From NCBI RefSeq assembly GCF_020740795.1, contig NC_067282.1:40541290-40605289 (forward strand): a stretch of DNA of 64,000 bases, read 5' to 3'. The notes beneath the pieces are model-generated. The model was not told where the DNA came from, did no database searches, and saw nothing but the letters and a program-made list of their open reading frames with translations. The position numbers and the translations under genes are program-made. Each line of letters starts with the position of its first letter. Within the stretch, counting starts at the first letter, position 1. The DNA is from Apus apus. Its lineage: Eukaryota; Chordata; Aves; Apodiformes; Apodidae. Of this stretch, positions 1 through 12,935 are shown piece after piece.

Positions 1-580
1 GAGATGGAGATAATTTTCCCCATGGCAGCCCTCATAGTGCTTTGCTTTGTACTGGTAGCTGAAAGGTGTTGATAACACACCAGTGTTTTGACTACTGTGA
101 GCAGCACTTGCACAGCGTCAAGGCTGTCTCTCCAGCAATCCCTCTTCTCACCCAATAGGGAAGGGGATGGACAAGATCTTGGGAGGGGACACAGTCAGGA
201 CAGCTAACCCAAACTGATCAAAGGGATATTACAAGCCATATGACATCTGCTTAGCAATAAAATGTAAGAAAAAGGAGGAGGGGAGTGTGGGAGGCATTTG
301 TTATGTTGATGTTTATCTTCTAGAGCAACTACTACAGGTACTGAAGACCTACTTCCTAGGAAGAGGTTGGATGTTGCCTGCTGATGAGAAAGAAAGAATA
401 AATCCTTTGTTTTCCTTTGCTTCTGCAAACAATCTTTGTTTTTGCTTCTTTAAACTGCCTTTATCTTGACCCACAAGTTCTTTTTCATCTTATTTTCTCC
501 TCACCTTTTCTTCTGAGGAGGAGTATGATAGTGCAGCTTTGAGGGTGCTTCATGGCTAACCAAGGTCACTCCACTCCACA
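1..580 (+). mobile_element. ERV long terminal repeat, 5' end cut by window edge
   Basis: The sequence follows the order of a common avian ERV LTR: a U3 part with a GTTGATAACACAC stretch, a GGGAGGGGACACAG...CAGGACAGCTAACCCAAACTG block, then AATAAA at 397-402, a CTGCCTTTATCTTGACCCAC stretch and a U5 ending near CCACA at 576-580. Reading direction follows from the polyadenylation signal lying downstream of the U3 block. The same R/U5 region appears inverted at 31050-31320. No internal retroviral sequence follows, so it is probably a solo LTR. The first few bases (TG end) lie outside the window or are lost. The ORFs of 60-74 codons inside it are not taken as genes. Family assignment is from memory of avian repeats; exact subfamily is unknown. 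Confidence 0.75.
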
Positions 581-3500
581 ATACAAACTTTTAAGCCAAA
601 GATGGCACAGGGATATATTGATGGGTGGAAAAGTCAAATAAACTTGACACAAGTAGGGTTATACATCTTGCCAGCAAGAGCTTATAAAACCACCTTTCAG
701 CAAACTATAGCAATTATTTTCATACTAATGGTGAGTGTGAAAGGCCCGTGTAAAATAAAAAAAATATTCTGAAACAAGATCTTTTTTTCTTCATCATGGC
801 AGAGAAACAGAACGAGCATATGTCACCAAAACCAGAAAGCATCAATTTTAAATGTCTTATGGAGCACATATATATAAAACCCAGTCATTTAACCGCTCAA
901 GAGAGATTAACAGGCAATTCTAAAGATTTAATACTATGGTAGATGTCTAAAATTGATCAGATAAGCATTTCCAAGAAATACTATTTTTTCTGCATCTGTT
1001 ATAGGGAGAGTCTCAGGTATTGACATCTATGTTACAGATGTCTGAAGAGAGTATAAATGAAGCTTGTCCCCATATGTGGTGGTGACATAGATTTTCAATT
1101 TAGAAGGCAAAGCATAGTTCTGATTCTGCTTTACTCAGAAATCTCAGACTGTGTACCATCAATAAGTTTATTTTGCATGTAAAATATAAATTAAAAATGT
1201 ATTTAGCAGAAGAAAAAAATCTATTGTTTTGTACAGTAAAATCTTATATTGGTACACTCTACAGAAAACATATACCTAGAATTATCCTTTAAGAGATGAT
1301 ATACTGCAGTAATGATTTGGTCAGGACTTATGTGAGAACAAACAATAATCCATGCATTAATATAAAGAACTTATGCAATCTACAGCATACAAAACTGTTC
1401 TACTGGCATCTTTTCATCCAAATTACAAACATTACAAAATATATATTCCTAATGAATATGTATCAATATCCATGTTAAACCCTAAGAAAATTATTTGACC
1501 TCTAAGCTTAAGGCTTTCTGCTATAGTATTTTGGAGACAGAAAATATTTTCTTAAGTGAGACATGCCTAGAAGCTTTATAGTAACATAATGTAAACTAGT
1601 AGAAGTCTCTCATGTTTCTTTAAAATAAAAGAGGAAGAAATTGCTTCTCATATGTTCTTCAACATTAACTGTAATGAGGTTGATTTAGAATTTCCAGTCT
1701 TTTTGTTTCAAATGCCAGATGCACAAATAACAGATTTTGCTACTGCTTGAATAATTAAGTAGCACAGTAACTACTTAAGTGATGGACAACCTTCACTTTA
1801 GAGGTACAATTTTAACTTTCTAGTAAAGATTCTGATTACTCAGTTATGCATATATATCTCTCAGATGACTGCAGAGTATCCTGGATAACCTAATATATAG
1901 ATGGAGAGTATGAAGTGAGACAAACTCTTCTCTTAATAGCTTGTTTCACAATGATCATAAAATAAACCACAAAAAGCCTTGCTTTAGAGGTGAGCAGTTT
2001 TATCCAATAAAAATCCTGCTTTTTTCTGAGTTTTTTCTGGAAAGGCTGTGTGTTTTGTATGGGGCTCAGAAATCACTCCAGAATTTTTGCTCCTATTTCT
2101 CTATTACAAAAAAACAACAACAGCTAAGTAGACAAATTGGAAAAGGTAACTGTCCTTCAAAAAGTGGTATCATTAGGTAGCACTTCCAGAACAAGAGCAG
2201 ACTAGTGTCTGACATGAGAAGAGTTAAAAAACAACCAACCAACAAACAAAAAACCAAACCCAAACATGTTAAACTTGTAATACTTGGATAATTATTGTAT
2301 AGAACTGGTGAACTGTTATATGATATTGATTCTAGCAAATAATAATAATCTAAGGACCACTCCGTGCTCTGAGAATAAGTGTCACAGCTCACTTAGAATC
2401 CATATAACTAATGTGCTGTTGCCCCAAGCAGCAGAATGGCCTTGCTCTGTCTACTGGAATCATTCACTTGTTCAAGCTCCCTTCCAAGATATGCTTTTTC
2501 AGTGTTCAAAAGCACTAGCTTATAGGTGTCATGAGCATGTCAGAGACCTTCTCAAAAATTTAAAAGGAAGAAACATTCTTTGTAATTTCCTAAGTCTGTA
2601 TTCAGGTCATGTTACTACCATAGGCATAACGTGAAGATGCTGATTTGAGTAGTTCAGTTTCTTGTAGACAGCAAAAAGAATTATTTTGTGCCTAGTTCTT
2701 TTCCCTTTTCTTTCTGTAAGTAAGGAACTTAACATTGTCATGCTCTCAATGGCTACAGTCTGTCCATTTCAAAGTATGGAAATAAGAACTTAAACTAGAA
2801 GAAGGAGTTTGAGTTACTTTTTTACAGGCCTTTGAAGAGGATCTATAGACACTATGCTGCCAAGAGGATCTGGTAAAAACTGCATACTTTTAAAAAGCAA
2901 TTATCAAATGGTTAAACATCTGAGTCATCTTATATTATCCAACATGTAGTCATATTAATACTAATAGCCTAAAAAAGTGCTAATAAACTTTTCCTATATG
3001 TCTGCTGAGTATGTCCAATAGTCTCATTATAATAAATATTCTAATTAATTTTTTCTCCTGTTACCTGAAACAACGACAGTAATTTACATTTGATTAAACT
3101 TTTTCTCACAAGTAATGGATGCTGGGACACAATATTAAACCATACACTCCCATTCATAAATGCTATAAGGAGCTTGCTTGTAGGTATTCATTGCATAGAA
3201 TAGATGCAAACATGGATTTTAGAAAAAGCACATGAGAAAGAATCAGAAAGAATTTTTTGTGCTGAAGTTACTTGCTTTGGGAAAGATTGAAGAACTATGT
3301 AAGAATCTTTGTTTATAAGCAGCTTTAAGGCACTCTTGAACCTTGACAGCACTTCTCTACTTCTAAATTTAAAAAAAGATACAATAAAATCCAGACACTG
3401 GGACTGAATTCAGGAACTGAACTTTGAATGATATATGCTACTTATGGGATTTAGGCTAGCAAAATACCAAACTCCAAGTATTCCCAAAACTGTTCACAGC

Positions 3501-5098
3501 AGCCTAGTCACAGTAGCTTAAAATGCTGTAGGAGTTTGGAGGTGTATTTGAAAGGTAGAGCAGGAAATTTCTCAGCTAGGACTGACAATTGAACTGAGTC
3601 TAGAGGAGGACAGTATTTTAACCCTGTCTGATGGTATGATGCTATCTCAGCAAGGTCAGGAGCATGTTCTGAAATGTGAAAAGGAAAAGTCAGCAAAGGC
3701 TGACTGAAGAAAATACAGTCCTGTGCCAGAGTTTTTGCTCCATACTAAGCAAATATTTTAGTAGACATTTTTTTTCTACAAGCAGCATTTTCACCAGTGG
3801 CATTCAATATTAATATTTTGAAAAAACATTCCTTAAAATTGAAAATATCAACAAGATTTTATCCTTGATTTCTCATGCTTACACAGAATACATACATCCA
3901 GAGGAAAAATTATTATTACCTATTATTTTTGTTAATATATAATATATTTTTTGTCTGAATTACATATTCATTTCTCTTCTTCCTTCCAAGACATTTGCTC
4001 ACCTTTGTTAATAAATGATACACATTGATTAGATTTTCTTTGTATATACTAGAGAGAGTTCTTTCATCATGCACTTTCCTTAGGGCTATTGAAGGTATTA
4101 TCCTGCAGGGTGTATTTGCTTCTTGTGATTTTAGTGAGCATTGATTTTTTTAGACATAAGCATAGCTAGAAATTTACTGCATATAAATTTTTCTTGAAGG
4201 TTAAAATTACATATAATTTTATCTTCTTTTATGTCTGTATTTTGGAACTACTTTTACAGCCAGTTTCAGTCTATAATTAACCTCATATTTTATCTGTAAA
4301 TATAGTTCACATCTGAATTTCTATGATCAGTAAGTGGAAGCTGTGAGTCTGTTATAGGTGTAACCCAAGAGGATTCTGTTTTCATTATGTAATAATACAT
4401 GCTTTTACCTCCTAATGTCTGTAGTTCAGTTCAAGTATTGACCAGTATCACTAAACATCAAAGTTTTGAGATTAAATCCATATAGAGACACATAGTAAAG
4501 GTTAGATTGTGATATTTCAGCTACAAGTTTTGCTTGAGAAAAAATGGGAATATAAAATTTTCCACTGTGTGTATACATTAAACAACAAAACAAAACAACA
4601 TTGTTGTAAGTAATGAAGATTATGTCCAAATTGCAGTTTGTCAGAACACAGAATATACCATTTTTGCCTTCTTTCAACTTCCCATACCAGATTTCAAATC
4701 TGACTGAATGAGCTCATCTAGAGGCCTGAAAAAAGACTTCTGAGTTGCTTTATCAGTAAAGCAGAGGCAATGGTACCTATCCACTGAAGACACTTTACAT
4801 AAGTTTTGAAAATATTCACATCTTGATTAACACCAGGTAGGATATTTGAAATATGAAAAGTCTAGGAAAAACACATTATTATTCATCTCATTGTACATGT
4901 GTCTATCAGTGAGAAAATTCTCACTGTGGTTGTGTATGTTCTCAAGTTCTACAACATTCAAAATAATTTTATTTTCATTAATACATTTTGTTATTGCTTT
5001 CTGAATTTATTTGTTATTTTATTTAACTTATGATGTCCCAAGGATTTATTTATGATGTTCTGTATCTGGTACAGTCCGGTGAATTGGAAGAGATTAAT
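581..5098. other. AT-rich sequence with no recognisable gene
   Basis: About 4.5 kb with frequent stops in all frames and only short ORFs of non-protein-like composition. A CA/A-rich low-complexity run lies at 2226-2268. Around 4725-4800 a stretch resembling the 3' part of MIR/L2-type ancient repeats (a TTTATCAGTAAAG...GGTACCTA pattern) may be present, but it is too degraded to call. Nothing else is supported. Confidence 0.6.
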
Positions 5099-5154
5099 GA
5101 AGGAAAAGAGAGGGAGAGGGAGAAGGAAAGGGAAAAGGAAAGGGAAAGGAAAGA
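5099..5154 (+). repeat. Homopurine GGAAA-rich tract
   Basis: Fifty-six consecutive purines, mostly GGGA, GGAAA and GAAAA units. A simple, imperfect homopurine/homopyrimidine tract. The surrounding 78-codon ORF is only the translation of this tract and is rejected as a gene. Confidence 0.9.
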
Positions 5155-5473
5155 TGTCAGTATTGTCGAAAAAAATCCAAAGTTATGATCTGTTTGTTTT
5201 TGTCTGTATGCATTGGCACATGCTTGCAGGCATGTGTATGTGTATATCAGTGCCAGTATATAACTGGTATGTAATCTTAATTACTTAATAATTCAGTTGC
5301 AGCAATGTCACTTGTACTTTATTATCCTTCATTTCATGTAGAGACGATAAATCAAGTCTTAGTTTTATTACTGCCATATTTTTTCTAATTTGAAGAAAAC
5401 ATGGCATTTACAGATTAATTATGTCAATATAGGACATGAAAAATAGTGTTTTCTTATAAATTACAATTGGGCA

Positions 5474-6262
5474 TCACTCTCAGCAAGTCTGCTGATGATA
5501 CAAAAGGGGATGGAGTGGCAGACACATCAGATAGGTGTGCTGACATTTAGAGAAACCTCTGTAAGCAGGAGAAACAGGCAGAAAGGAATTCCAAGAAGTT
5601 CAAGAAAAGGAAATGTCCTATGTGGAGGAATAATCCCATGTACCATTACAGGCTTAGGACCAACTGTCTGGAAAACAGATCTGTAGAGAAGGAACTAGTG
5701 GTCCTGGCTGTCCAAACTAAAGAAGTTGTCTTTGCAGTAAAGAAGGCCCACAGCATCCTGGGTTGCAGCCCTGGAGAGGCCACACCTGGAGTTCTGGGTA
5801 GAGTACTGTGTTCTCAAGTACAAGAGAGATACAGCTCCACTGTGAAGGGTCACTGAGATGATTAATGGCTTGGAGCATCTGTCATAGGAGGAGAGGCTGA
5901 TTTGGAACAGCTCAGCATGTGGTTGAGAAGGTTTGAGAGATTCTTTCCAATGTGTACAAATACTTGATGGGAAGGAGTAGACAGCCAGACTCTTCTCAGT
6001 GGCATCCAGTGAAGGTACAAGAAACAACAAACATAAAGTGAAATATCAAATGAACATAAGAAAAAATGCCTTTATTATCATTATGGTTGAAAACTGGAAG
6101 AGGTTTCTCAGAGAGGCTGTGGAGTCTTGGTCCTTGAAGATATTTATATGCCAGCAGGAGACAGCCCTGAGCAAACTACTCTACGCTTTCCTTACTTAAG
6201 CAGGGGTTTGGACCAGGGGGTTTCTAGAGGTGTCTGCCATCATCAGATATTCTATGATTCTG
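5474..6262 (+). mobile_element. CR1 LINE, 3' part of ORF2 and 3' UTR, degenerate
   Basis: The sequence begins at reverse-transcriptase motif C and runs to the CR1 3' terminus. Near 5484-5500 the catalytic motif reads S-A-D-D-T-K instead of the usual F-A-D-D-T-K. Downstream are recognisable CR1 segments: CATGTACCATTACAGGCTTAG, a GGAGAGGCCACACCTGGAGT region, and the GTGGAGTC...TTGAAGATATT region ending in a GGGTTTGGACC...TTCTATGATTCTGT tail at about 6262. The frame is broken many times. It is an old 5'-truncated copy, as most CR1 insertions are. Three short ORFs over it are fragments of the dead frame. Confidence 0.85.
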
Positions 6263-8495
6263 TACAATAAACAATTCATCATATTCATGTATATACCTGT
6301 CAATGCTTTTAATAAGCAAAATAGAAAAGCCTTATCATAAGAAAGGTAATAGGGAATTGAAATAATCCTGAATATACTACAAATTTTTAACATTAGGAAG
6401 ATTTCCCCCTAGCTCCATGAAATGTTCTGCTCTAAGTATATAATATGATTTTCCTTTACATCACATCTTGGACTGGATATTATTTAAAGCATAATGAAAA
6501 GTACTTTTTAAAGTAATTTATGGGGGTAGATGCTGCTGTACATATAGTGTCCTTTCCTTGAGCAGGCAGAAGTGACAATATAGATTTTATGCTTCTTGTA
6601 ACAACTTAGTAAATGTTTTCGTGTTGTATTTATTTTCTTAGGATGCATTTTAGTTTCTGTGGACATTCATGATTATAGCTTTAACATTTTTGGTGTCAGT
6701 CATTCCAGGCTTCTTGACTTGTGGAAATTAAGAAACCTTCTTTCAGTGTAAGCAATAAATTTAGATATAGGGATGATTTGACATAATAGGTTAAGAGAAG
6801 TAAAAATTACATATCCTGTTGTCAGGGCCACCTACTTTACTTTGAAATTCAAACATAAAAGAGAACTGACTCTGCTGGAACTCCAAGAGATGCTTTCTAC
6901 TGGGGGCTATTTGAAGATATTGAACAGGAAAATCTTTGGGTATATATTTATCTGTCAGTGTTTCCTTTGTTCTGATCAGCACTCAGCATCCCTTCTGGCT
7001 TAAGGGTTTTGAAAGTCATGTATAATACCATGATATAATTCCTATTGCTTTTGCCAGAATAGAGATATCTTTATAAGTTGTCAGACAAAACCCAGCAGCA
7101 CACTACTATGACGCTGACTTGCTATAACCAGTGCTTCTTGTTTTTCAAAGATAGAAAATCCAGAATCATATATAGATGGAAGCTATTGTGTTTTCTACCC
7201 AAGAGCCCCAGCAGGACTACTGAAGTTAAGGTCTGGCAGTGAGGATGAGGGAAGGGGTGTTAGATACATTCAGGAATAATTCTACTGCTTAATTTCAAAT
7301 CTTTAACTCAGAGATATAATCTGGCATTCAGCAGAGTGAATTGAAGAAAAGAGGTACCCAAAGATGATACTGAAGTTTTTTGTAGGCTCTATGGCATAAC
7401 CTCAGAAGAGCCCAGGGCAACAAAATTAACGTACATATTTCTAGTAAAGCCTATAATTAGTATGATATCCCCGGAAGTACAGTCTTTAATCTCCCAAAAT
7501 GACATCTTGGGGTAATTGGTTCGTTTATCTTTTTTAATATGAAAATAATATTTGGGCTTTAAAAGATCAAAACAGTTTATTTTTGTGAATCTTTTTCAAC
7601 ACATTTTGAAAGCTGCACATTTTGTCAGCTGCATAATTCAGAACTGGTCCACTATGTAGCTCTGTAGCTATTTTAGTTCATAACTGCCATTTAGCTCTTT
7701 AGGTATCTTGACATTACTCATAATTTTTAAAGCTTCTTTGTTTGCTTTCATTTAAATTTATTCTGTTCAAATTATTCAGGTAGCTTAACATTTCTCTGTG
7801 CTCCATCTGCATTTGCTTGACTACTGCTAGCAGAAGAAGTTTGATTAAGGACATGTTCACAAAGAGTACAGCTTTAGGCAAGCTAACTATTTCCTCCTGT
7901 CAAATGACATTTCTCACAGTTAATATGTTTAATATTGGAGGTGGTGTTTATCAAAGCAAATGGGTTCTAAACTAGCTCTAAAAGTCCAATTCTACATCCT
8001 TGAGCTTATGGTAAAATTGCACCTGTGGGGGGAAAAAAAAAAGTTAACTCAGTGCTGAATACTTCAAGAATTTCCATAGTGTGCCTAAAGTCCATAAACA
8101 CTGTTTACATGTTCTCTGTTTTCACAGTTGTTTAGCACTAAAGAGGTTATCTACTCAGCCCAGTCACTGTACTTTCTCCTGATTATATGTGATGGGCTTT
8201 CTTTGTTGCAGATCCAACAGGCAGACACATAACTGAGTGAAGCTGGTACGGTCAAAACAAGTCAGGTTATCCTCAGCTATTTAAATAATAGAATCTTACT
8301 AAGTGAACTCATTTAGACTAAGAGAGGCTTGCAAATCACTGCAGGAGCAAATGAACAGACAGAGCACAGTAATCTCCAGGAGGGCCAAAGTAACTGAAAC
8401 CCTGCTTCCTGACAACCGTCACTTGACCAATATTTTCATGTAAGCAGGATACTGCCCACTTCATCCAAGGTGATGTGTAGGGCACACTACTGCCA
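6263..8495. other. No recognisable feature
   Basis: AT-rich single-copy-looking DNA. I see no repeat tail, RNA gene or protein-like ORF. A strong-looking splice acceptor (pyrimidine tract plus CAG) sits just before 8211, but no matching donor or open exon follows it. Confidence 0.5.
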
Positions 8496-8796
8496 TGTTA
8501 GATCTGATTCTGTCAAATCACACTGCCATTGGTGGAGCCAAGGGGCAACACAACTTTTTACTCACATCCAAAAGAGCATTTATGTGATAGGTTTTTACTG
8601 TCAGATGTTCTGCACACTAAGTCTCCCTTGGTGTTCTGCTGGAGCCATGATAGCACTTATGATCTTCTATTTGCTACTGGTGATCAGGTGAGCCACTATA
8701 TGGGAGTGTTACTGCTCATCTTTCTTACTGCCTCAATAAAGCTTGGCTTATAATGTGTTGTCAGACTCCGTTACTGTTTGGAGCACGCTAATAACA
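8496..8796 (+). mobile_element. Candidate short solo LTR, family unknown
   Basis: The segment starts TGTTAGAT and ends TAATAACA, so the ends form a TGTTA/TAACA inverted pair as in LTRs. Inside, a TATA-like CTATATGG at about 8695 is followed some 40 bp later by AATAAA at 8735-8740 and then a GT/T-rich stretch, the usual R-U5 order. The four or five flanking bases on each side do not match, so no target duplication supports the borders. Overlapping ORFs of 73-74 codons have no recognisable domain. An ordinary AT-rich stretch with a chance AATAAA remains possible. Confidence 0.3.
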
Positions 8797-10056
8797 ACTG
8801 AGATGAGACACTCCCTCTACAGCAATGGTTACAAACATAGAAGGGTATGTGAACACACCACTAGACAGAATTAAGTTTATATAAGTTTAACTGTTTCAGT
8901 CATTTGTGGTGTTTTGTCTCTAATCTCCAGTGCTACTTCCTGACTCATATGTCCCGTCAAGTTGTTGATACGTTTTAATTATATATACTGAACTTAAAGA
9001 TTTCCTTTCCAATATTTGCCAGTTTCTTTATGTTTTCCACTGGGATGAAGTGTTACATATTTCCATACCTCTACTTTCCTGTTCCTTTGAAGGCTTGTGG
9101 AAAGAGAAGGTAGCATCTCCGAGCAGTGGTGAATATTGTATAACCTGTATTGAACTCAGGGAAATGATCAGGTTTGCTCTACAAGTGTTTTTGTTGGGTT
9201 TTTAGTAATGTTTCATTTTGCTACTGAATTATTAAATTTAGAAAATACATTAGAGATTTAATAAGGCAGCACAGAATACCCACAAGGATCTTTACCATCA
9301 GTGTAAACTCCATAGGATAGATGTAAAGCATTAAGGAGTTTATTATTTAGTGGAGGGTTTATATTTCTTTTTCAGTTCAAGACTCAGTTTGTGTATCTTG
9401 GCAAGCTTGTTACAGTACAATGAGACCTATATTTTTTGAAATAATATGGTTTTAGCACTTTTAGCATGCAGTGGTGTGTAGAGAAAAATATATTTTAAGC
9501 TCTCTTCAAAAAGCGATTGAAGTCTAGGAGAAAAATGGCAATGTTGGAAACTCTGGGATGGATAATAAAATTCTGTACTCAAAGACTATGATATTCAGGC
9601 TCTTCTGCTTGAAATGTCAGTACTGGCAGTCTGTGTCTAGCACCAGACTGATATAAATGGCCAGTGAAACAGGACTTTGATGGGAGGGAAATGAGATGCA
9701 ATATTAAATCAACAAAAAACCAAATCAATAAATAATGCATTATCTAAAGCCACTACAGTTTAATCAGAAAGTGTTTATCACAGAAATGGTGAGTTCAGTT
9801 TTAGTAACATTCTAGACAATTTCTGATTTTACTTGCAATGAAATAATATGATTATATGCCAAGAAGAAGTAAATTATGGCACAATCTGATAACGTTATTA
9901 AAATAAAAGAAGATGAAAAATGTTCTGACTTAGTAAACAACCTGTTAATTCAAGTTACTGTTTTATGATGAATAGATACCTAGGAAAACACTCTTTCTAA
10001 TTTAGCTCAAATTCAGTTAATCTTTATTTTTTTTCCTTCTATAAATGTTTTCTGTT
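8797..10056. other. No recognisable feature
   Basis: AT-rich, no repeat tails or coding signal seen. Confidence 0.5.
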
Positions 10057-10145
10057 CTTTTGTTGTGGGTTGGGTTGTTGTTGTTGGGTTTTTTTGGTTG
10101 TTTTTTTTTTTGGGGGGGAGGTTGCTTTCCTTTTTTTCTTCTTTT
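10057..10145 (+). repeat. G/T-rich low-complexity tract
   Basis: Runs of GTT, GGGTT, poly-T and a run of eight G with almost no A or C on the plus strand. Similar tracts occur at 19051-19117 and 34459-34567, and their complements at 2226-2268 and 52882-52920. Confidence 0.85.
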
Positions 10146-11502
10146 TGAGGACTTTGAGTATCAAGAGGTAAACCTCAGCTTGTGAGTCGTAAGCTAAATA
10201 TGAATGAAAGGCATCTAAGAAACAATACGTTATGATCTATTGCATTGTTATATATGTATGAAAATATTCAAAGGCTGGCAAACCTGATATGTCTGTACAC
10301 TACATAAATCCAAGTTAATGAGAAAATGTATAAAATCTATATGTCAGATATTAGTCTTTGTCTGATGATTGTTCTCCCTATAAAAACAATGTGTCATCTA
10401 CAAGTAATTAATTATTATAATGGGGAGTGGACTTTTTTTTTTCCACTTCAGACTCAGAGTTTCTCAGTGATATAAATACCTAAGCCTAAAAAATGGTATT
10501 GAATTCCTAATTTGTGAAAGCACAAAGTCTTCTATTCTGATGTAAATAAAGTAGTTTTGATTTAAAGTTATAAATTTCATGTATGAATTAGGTTGATGTG
10601 ATTAAATTAGCACTGATATATTAAAAGCAGAAATTAGTACCTTCATCTAAAATTATATGTGTCACAAAAACACTGTGACTCTCATTTCCCTATGGAAACT
10701 GCTTAGTAAACACAAACCCTTGACCTGATAGAAATTAGTGCTAATGCTCCTAGGAGCAGGATAAAATTACAGTAGCTGACAGCTCTTTAACCTCATGATT
10801 TATTTGTTGTTTTTTTTAAGGCTTGCCCACAGACTGAGCCATTACATTGAAAAAAAAACCTTCTCCAATTTGTTTGTTTTTCTTCTGCATATATTAAAAT
10901 GAAGGTGAGAGTATGAATGCATATTGTATTTTCATTGTCAATCAGATGTGTCTGATTTTTAAAAAACATTCTTTTCAAGCCTTTAGCTCTATAGAGCAAT
11001 GTTAATATTGACCAAATTTCTGCAGAAGTGTGGTCTGTAAGGTAGAGAGATCTATACATTAAATCCTGCTGGAAATCTCTCCTCCAAATTAAATATACGT
11101 GCAGACATGCTGTTAAGACCAAACTACTTGCTATTTACATTGTAAATAGTTACAATGCTATTTTAGGCCAAATTATGTAGCTCTACACAGGGTATCTCTT
11201 GAACACAAAACTCTGAACATCTGTCTCCTAGGGTGGATTCAACAGTCATGTTAAACATACATTGGAAGTAGTTTACTGGTTTCAGGCATGAATAATAGTA
11301 GTGATCAGTAGTCAATAATATTTTATGAGGAATATAGAAGTAGAATTTTATTTCTGTAAAGAAACTCAGTTCTTCCACATAATCTAGACAATTATGAAAG
11401 CTGGATGTAAACTATTCATTAAATCAGAAAAAGCTATAAATACAGAATAATTATATCACTCTTGAAGAAGTTCTCAGTTCTTTTACCACAGATACAAGCA
11501 CA
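10146..11502. other. No recognisable feature
   Basis: AT-rich DNA. A minus-strand ORF of 109 codons (10793-11122) has no domain, no conserved motif and no support beyond its length. It is not called as a gene. Confidence 0.5.
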
Positions 11503-11803
11503 GAATCATAGAATGGTTAAGGTTGGAAGGGACCTTAAAGATCACCAGGTTTCAACCTCCCTGCCATAAGCAGGGACACCTCACGCTAGATCAGGTTTAA
11601 CAAAGCCTCTTCCAAGCTGGCCTTGAACACCTCCAGGGAGAGGCCATTGACAACCTCCCTAGGCAACCTATTCCAGCACCTAGCTACCCTCATGGTGAAG
11701 AATTTCTTCTGATTTTTAACCTGTCTCCCCTCCTTCAGTTTAAAACCATTATGCCTTGCCCTATCACTTCCCACTCTGGTGAAAAGTCCTTCCCCAGCTA
11801 GAA
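11503..11803 (-). mobile_element. CR1 LINE, 3' end only
   Basis: On the plus strand it begins with the tail AGAATCATAGAATGGTTAAGG, then GTTGGAAGGGACCTTAAAGATCACC, and runs through the 3' UTR into the last codons of ORF2. The minus-strand ORF 11586-11807 is the C-terminal end of the CR1 protein and includes the conserved [12 protein letters not shown] segment near residue 45. It is a 5'-truncated insertion of about 300 bp placed directly against the 3' end of another CR1-like element starting at 11804. Confidence 0.9.
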
Positions 11804-12935
11804 CCATAGAAAACTAGGTTAGAGAGGACCTCAAGGATCATCTGGTCCAGTCTTTCTAGGCAATAACATGGTTCAGATGAGATGGCCCGACACCCTGTCA
11901 AGTCGAGTCTTAAAACTAAAAACTAAAATTATGAGACACAGTGCCAAAGCCTTACTGAAATTAAAAGAAGAAACTTCTATGAGTCTTCATCAAGCCATTT
12001 ACCTAGCCAGATATTGCATTCTAAAAGGTAACCAGGTTGGTCCAGCATGATTTTACCTTTGGAAATCCATACTAACTATTCCAAATCATCTTCTTGCCTT
12101 TCATATCTCAGAAATGTTTCCCAGGATTAATTTTACCATCACATTCCTAGGCATCGAGGTGAAGCTGGTCATTGTGGAGTTCCTTGGTTCCTACTTGTTG
12201 CCCTTCTTGAAGATCAGAATGACATTTTCTCATTTCCAGGTCTCAGGAGCCTCCCCTGCTCACCATGACCTCTCAAAGACAATGAAAACTGGTGTCACAA
12301 TTTCATCAGCCAGCTTCCTCAGCACCTCTGAATGTCTTTTCTGTTAGGTTCCATGGAATTGTGCATATCCAGTTTATTTATTTGTCCCCTAATCTGAACT
12401 TCCTCCATTGAGGGTAAGTCTTCCTTGCTCACAAGTTTTCTGATTTCAAGACCTGAGATTCCTGAAGTTAATCTTAGCTCTAAGGAGTGGCACAGAGAAA
12501 ATATTGAGTATCTTGGTCTTTTCTGTCACCTTTGTCACAAGCTCCCCTAGCCCATTCAGCAGCTACCCTGCATTATTACCAGTCTTCCTTTTGCTGCAGA
12601 AGCATCTGAAGAAGCCTTTGTTGTTGCCCTTCATGTCTCTCACAACTTTAGCTCCAGATGGACTTTGGGTCACCTTACCCCATCCCACTATGCTTGGACA
12701 ATGTTAGTATTTTCCTCCTGGGTCATCTGTCCTTTTTTCTATAACTTGCATGCTTTATTTTTTTTATGTTGGAGTATTAGTCAAGAGCTTTCTGGTCAAC
12801 CACAGAAGCCTTCTGCCTCCTTTGCTTGACTTCCAGCTCATCCAGATGGACTGTTTTTGGAGTCTGACAAAAGTGATCCTTGAAAAGCAGCTGTCCTGGA
12901 CCTCTCCTCACCAGGTATATGACCCATGGGATCCT
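11804..12935 (-). mobile_element. Older CR1-type LINE, part 1 (3' end to mid ORF2)
   Basis: The plus-strand text from 11804 resembles the complement of a CR1 3' end (CATAGAAAACTAGG...GGACCTCAAGGATCATCTGG). It continues as the complement of internal ORF2, including the endonuclease/RT linker region, for example the GCCCTTCATGTCTCTC and GATGGACTGTTTTTGGAGTCTGACAAAAGTGATCC segments. No long frame survives. The element stops near 12935 and resumes at 13439 after a foreign insert. Its tail differs from that of the neighbour at 11503, so it belongs to another, older subfamily. Confidence 0.7.

Noticed and set aside
4725..4800. MIR/L2-like ancient repeat
   Set aside because: Similarity is limited to a short pattern and cannot be separated from chance by eye.
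5052..5288. Lysine/arginine-rich ORF of 78 codons
   Set aside because: Translation of a homopurine low-complexity tract.
10793..11122. Minus-strand ORF of 109 codons
   Set aside because: No motif, no domain, composition as expected for chance AT-rich DNA.
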